The notes beneath the pieces were generated by a model. It had not been told where the DNA came from and made no database searches. It worked only from the letters and a program-made list of their open reading frames with translations. Shown here one piece after another: positions 62,073 to 64,000 of a stretch of DNA of 64,000 nucleotides. The translations under genes were made by a program, and so were the position numbers. This stretch comes from an uncultured Bacteroidales bacterium (GTDB lineage: Bacteria; Bacteroidota; Bacteroidia; Bacteroidales; Paludibacteraceae), in assembly GCA_902800525.1 (NCBI GenBank), contig CADCEV010000006.1:1-64000 (forward strand), written 5' to 3'. Within the stretch, counting starts at the first letter, position 1, and each line of letters starts with the position of its first letter.

Positions 62073-63062
62073 TTAATAAGATGATATTGAAATCCCTAAT
62101 GGATTATATGCTTTGTTATCGCGAATGATCATCATCTGTCCACCGCGGAGAACTTTTCGTGCAATTTGAGAAACTTGCGTTTCAATGATGGCCGTAGTGG
62201 GCTCCATTTCCGGATGCAAGTCTTCCGCTCCGGCTATTTCTGTGCTGGTTTCTCCAAGCCATCCGCATACTTGCTGAATACCGGTATAGACTTTGACAAA
62301 ATGAATAGCCGGAAGGTTGACACTTTTACCGTCCTTATCCACCGCCCAACTGATGCGGAACTTGCATCCCTCCGTATTATTCGGATGATTGTCGGCATAG
62401 CCAAAATCATAGCAATATAGCACAAAATAGGATTGTCCGCCTGTACCTTCATTAACCGCGTTTGGAGCGAGTAATGTGCCAGTAAAGGTCAGTTCATCCG
62501 GAGCCCACAAGGGGTAATAATCCTGCTTGTGGAAGGAATTGCGCGGCACGACGCTACTGCTGTCATTGCTGTCCGTCCAAGGTATATCTTCTAATCCTTG
62601 CGGACGGCGATAAGTGACCGTATAGTTATGTTGCGTTCCAGGTTTGTAATATTCACTTCCTGCCAGTTCGTACCACGTATCATCCGGCAGTCCGTTCGAG
62701 TTCGTGTCATAACTAACCATCACAATACCCGGCTCGCTGGCTCCGCCTTTGCGGGTGTTGTCTTTGGCGTTGTTGGCATAAGTAGCATTGCCCGATATTT
62801 TGAAGTCATAATCGGTACCACTATTAGCAACCGGATGGTCGAAACCAAACACCACATAACCGCCAAAAGCGCCTAAGCAAATCATTCCGCCAGCATTGTT
62901 AGCGATGGCATCTTCGGCTTTCTGCGCCATCGTTTGAGGAGTGTCTTCTTCGGTTGCTGCCGGCAATGTGTTGATAAACTGTCCCGGAGCAGGCATGTAC
63001 TCAAACACCCGTGAAATATAGGGGTTTACCGTTAATAAGATTGTTAATAATAAATGATTCAT
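62073..63062 (-). CDS. Secreted surface protein of a probable cobamide locus
   Basis: A 329-aa exported protein. ATG 63062 begins a signal-like stretch (NHLLLTILLTVNPYIS); the longer frame starts in the upstream gene's 3' end. Distinct motifs: GGMICLGAFGGYVVFGFDHPV near residue 55, ISGNATYANN and EPGIVMVSYDTNSNGLPDDTWYELAGSEYY near 110. These occur in Bacteroidetes 'cell surface' or PKD-labelled proteins beside YncE-like genes. The tail RGGQMMIIRDNKAYNPLG again looks like a T9SS signal. Exact function unknown. Confidence 0.7.
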   Translation of the reverse strand: MNHLLLTILLTVNPYISRVFEYMPAPGQFINTLPAATEEDTPQTMAQKAEDAIANNAGGMICLGAFGGYVVFGFDHPVANSGTDYDFKISGNATYANNAKDNTRKGGASEPGIVMVSYDTNSNGLPDDTWYELAGSEYYKPGTQHNYTVTYRRPQGLEDIPWTDSNDSSSVVPRNSFHKQDYYPLWAPDELTFTGTLLAPNAVNEGTGGQSYFVLYCYDFGYADNHPNNTEGCKFRISWAVDKDGKSVNLPAIHFVKVYTGIQQVCGWLGETSTEIAGAEDLHPEMEPTTAIIETQVSQIARKVLRGGQMMIIRDNKAYNPLGISISSY

Positions 63063-63069
63063 ATCTGTT

Positions 63070-64000
63070 TTATTTATAGATAAATGCAATATGTGCTGGA
63101 ATGTCACCCGTACGTACATTCCATAATTGTTTGCCATCGCGTGAGAAGCAATATAGCACTCCAGGGTTAACGTACGTTCCGGCATCGGTCATATACACAT
63201 AGCCGGAATCGGGATGTATAGCTATGCCGTAAGGAGTGTCAATCAACGTATTGTCTGTTACAATGGAGGTAGATACTTGTTGGCATGTGCGTGTATTGAT
63301 GATGCCGCTCATGGCTCCTCCGGCCGCATAATCCATTCCGCAATAATAGAGCGAATCGCCGCAAATGGTCAAGTCACCAGCCGCCAGTTCAAACGTATCG
63401 GTTATCTGTTTGCTGAGAGGATTGACGCGAAAGAGACGTGCCGGATTATCCGCATAATCGCCTCGCGAAGTAACCCATAACATATCTTCACCGTCTTTTC
63501 GCACCCGATGCAGATTAATAGCAACCAAAATGGAATCGGCTACCTCAAATGTATTCAAATCAATAACCGACAGTTTGGTTTCATAATTCGGAACCAAGTA
63601 CCCGCCGGAATTCGCCACGTATAGTTTATTGCCCAATACTTCTACTTCATCCGGTTGGTAACCAACAAAACAAGTATCTATGATTTGAAGCGTTGCGGTA
63701 TCAAATTTAGCCACATAGCCAATTTGCTTGTTTCCTATTTGCACAGGGCCGGCATAACTCGTTATATAGCCATAAGCGCCATCAAACGTCAAATACCGGC
63801 AATTCGGTATCTCAATGGTTCCGATATGTTCTGCCGTGCGCTTATCCATTACCTCGATCAGGTTGGAACAGTTAATCACAGCATACAAACGGTTGCCATA
63901 CACTTTGAGGTCATTCCCAACATCGCCAAGCGCCTGAACCATACCCGGATTAGCGGCTCCGTAAATATTCCGTGTATAGATCGCTTTTTCAAAATCATAA
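63070..64000 (-). CDS. YncE/BtuG-like beta-propeller protein (5' end outside window)
   Basis: At least 310 residues; the frame remains open to the window edge, so the true start and signal peptide are missing. Repeated blades are evident: LKVYGNRLYAVINCSNLIEVMDKRT, VEVLGNKLYVANSGGYLVP, LTICGDSLYYCGMDYAAGG and YGIAIHPDSGYVYMTDAG, as in the YncE/DUF5074 propellers to which the surface cobamide-binding protein BtuG belongs. Its place upstream of the surface protein, DUF4465 and BtuF-like genes supports a corrinoid-capture role. A TonB-dependent receptor would be expected farther right. Confidence 0.75.
   Translation of the reverse strand, partial: YDFEKAIYTRNIYGAANPGMVQALGDVGNDLKVYGNRLYAVINCSNLIEVMDKRTAEHIGTIEIPNCRYLTFDGAYGYITSYAGPVQIGNKQIGYVAKFDTATLQIIDTCFVGYQPDEVEVLGNKLYVANSGGYLVPNYETKLSVIDLNTFEVADSILVAINLHRVRKDGEDMLWVTSRGDYADNPARLFRVNPLSKQITDTFELAAGDLTICGDSLYYCGMDYAAGGAMSGIINTRTCQQVSTSIVTDNTLIDTPYGIAIHPDSGYVYMTDAGTYVNPGVLYCFSRDGKQLWNVRTGDIPAHIAFIYK

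Noticed and set aside
59356-64000. Cobalamin riboswitch inside the window
   Set aside because: No B12-box-like element was seen between these genes; if present it should be upstream of the operon, outside the window.

Overview
The window looks like the chromosome of an uncultured gut-type Bacteroidales bacterium (Paludibacteraceae-like). The evidence is: Bacteroidetes-type promoters (TTG, then TAnnTTTGC) with very regular spacing, few Shine-Dalgarno sites, many secreted proteins ending in a short T9SS-like tail, SusA-type amylase, polysaccharide genes of Bacteroides CPS type, and a Bacteroides-type cobamide uptake locus. No transposase, integrase, phage module or CRISPR array was recognised.

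Layout: (1) 1-2.2 kb is an accessory strip: an unknown small gene, hairpin-rich intergenic DNA, a possible decayed gene end and an AT-rich RelE/ParE-type toxin-antitoxin pair. (2) 2.2-12.0 kb is a rightward housekeeping block: 2-hydroxyacid dehydrogenase, lipoprotein, pepT, gcvT, then a lipid module (patatin phospholipase, TetR regulator, two acyl-CoA ligase paralogues, EamA exporter) with a palindrome upstream of the first ligase. (3) 12.1-18.3 kb has a hemerythrin-like/LuxR regulator and the divergent pair hppA/ppdK, both tied to pyrophosphate. (4) 18.3-21.6 kb is an AT-rich island, flanked by a shared repeat, with one glycosyltransferase, an ATPase fragment carrying 12-nt repeats, and a HEPN/MNT pair. 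(5) 21.9-33.4 kb runs rightward: recN, rarA, hemW, a class A PBP, a TPR protein, a TraB/GumN protein and an amidase-like protein. (6) 33.4-40.3 kb runs leftward: a secreted unknown, two endonuclease I family proteins, lpdA, serine acetyltransferase, cysK and a C_GCAxxG_C_C protein. (7) 40.5-51.5 kb is an AT-rich leftward surface-polysaccharide operon: dTDP-3-acetamido-sugar enzymes, glycosyltransferases, a nucleotidyltransferase/aminotransferase/CDP-glycerol-transferase-like trio, and a pyruvyltransferase with an FrhB-like partner. No flippase or polymerase is visible. (8) 51.5-52.9 kb is a long leader and decayed duplicate DNA. (9) 52.9-59.4 kb: serB, a surface-type protein, tRNA-Gly, RNase P RNA, YihY, amylase and a CWC protein. 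(10) 59.4-64 kb is a leftward, probably cobamide-uptake operon (BtuF-like protein, DUF4465 protein, surface protein, BtuG-like propeller) that runs off the right edge.

The most unusual signal is a set of short dispersed repeat families found between genes and also in frame inside conserved genes (recN, lpdA, the 2-hydroxyacid dehydrogenase, the BtuF-like protein, the C_GCAxxG protein, an endonuclease), where some supply linkers, a signal peptide or TTG start codons. The second is a roughly 240-bp leader-like repeat upstream of both glycan loci. The third is a group of potential contingency tracts (G8, a 16-copy triplet, 12-nt repeats) in the accessory genes. All functional statements come from reading the sequence by eye; no database search was run.
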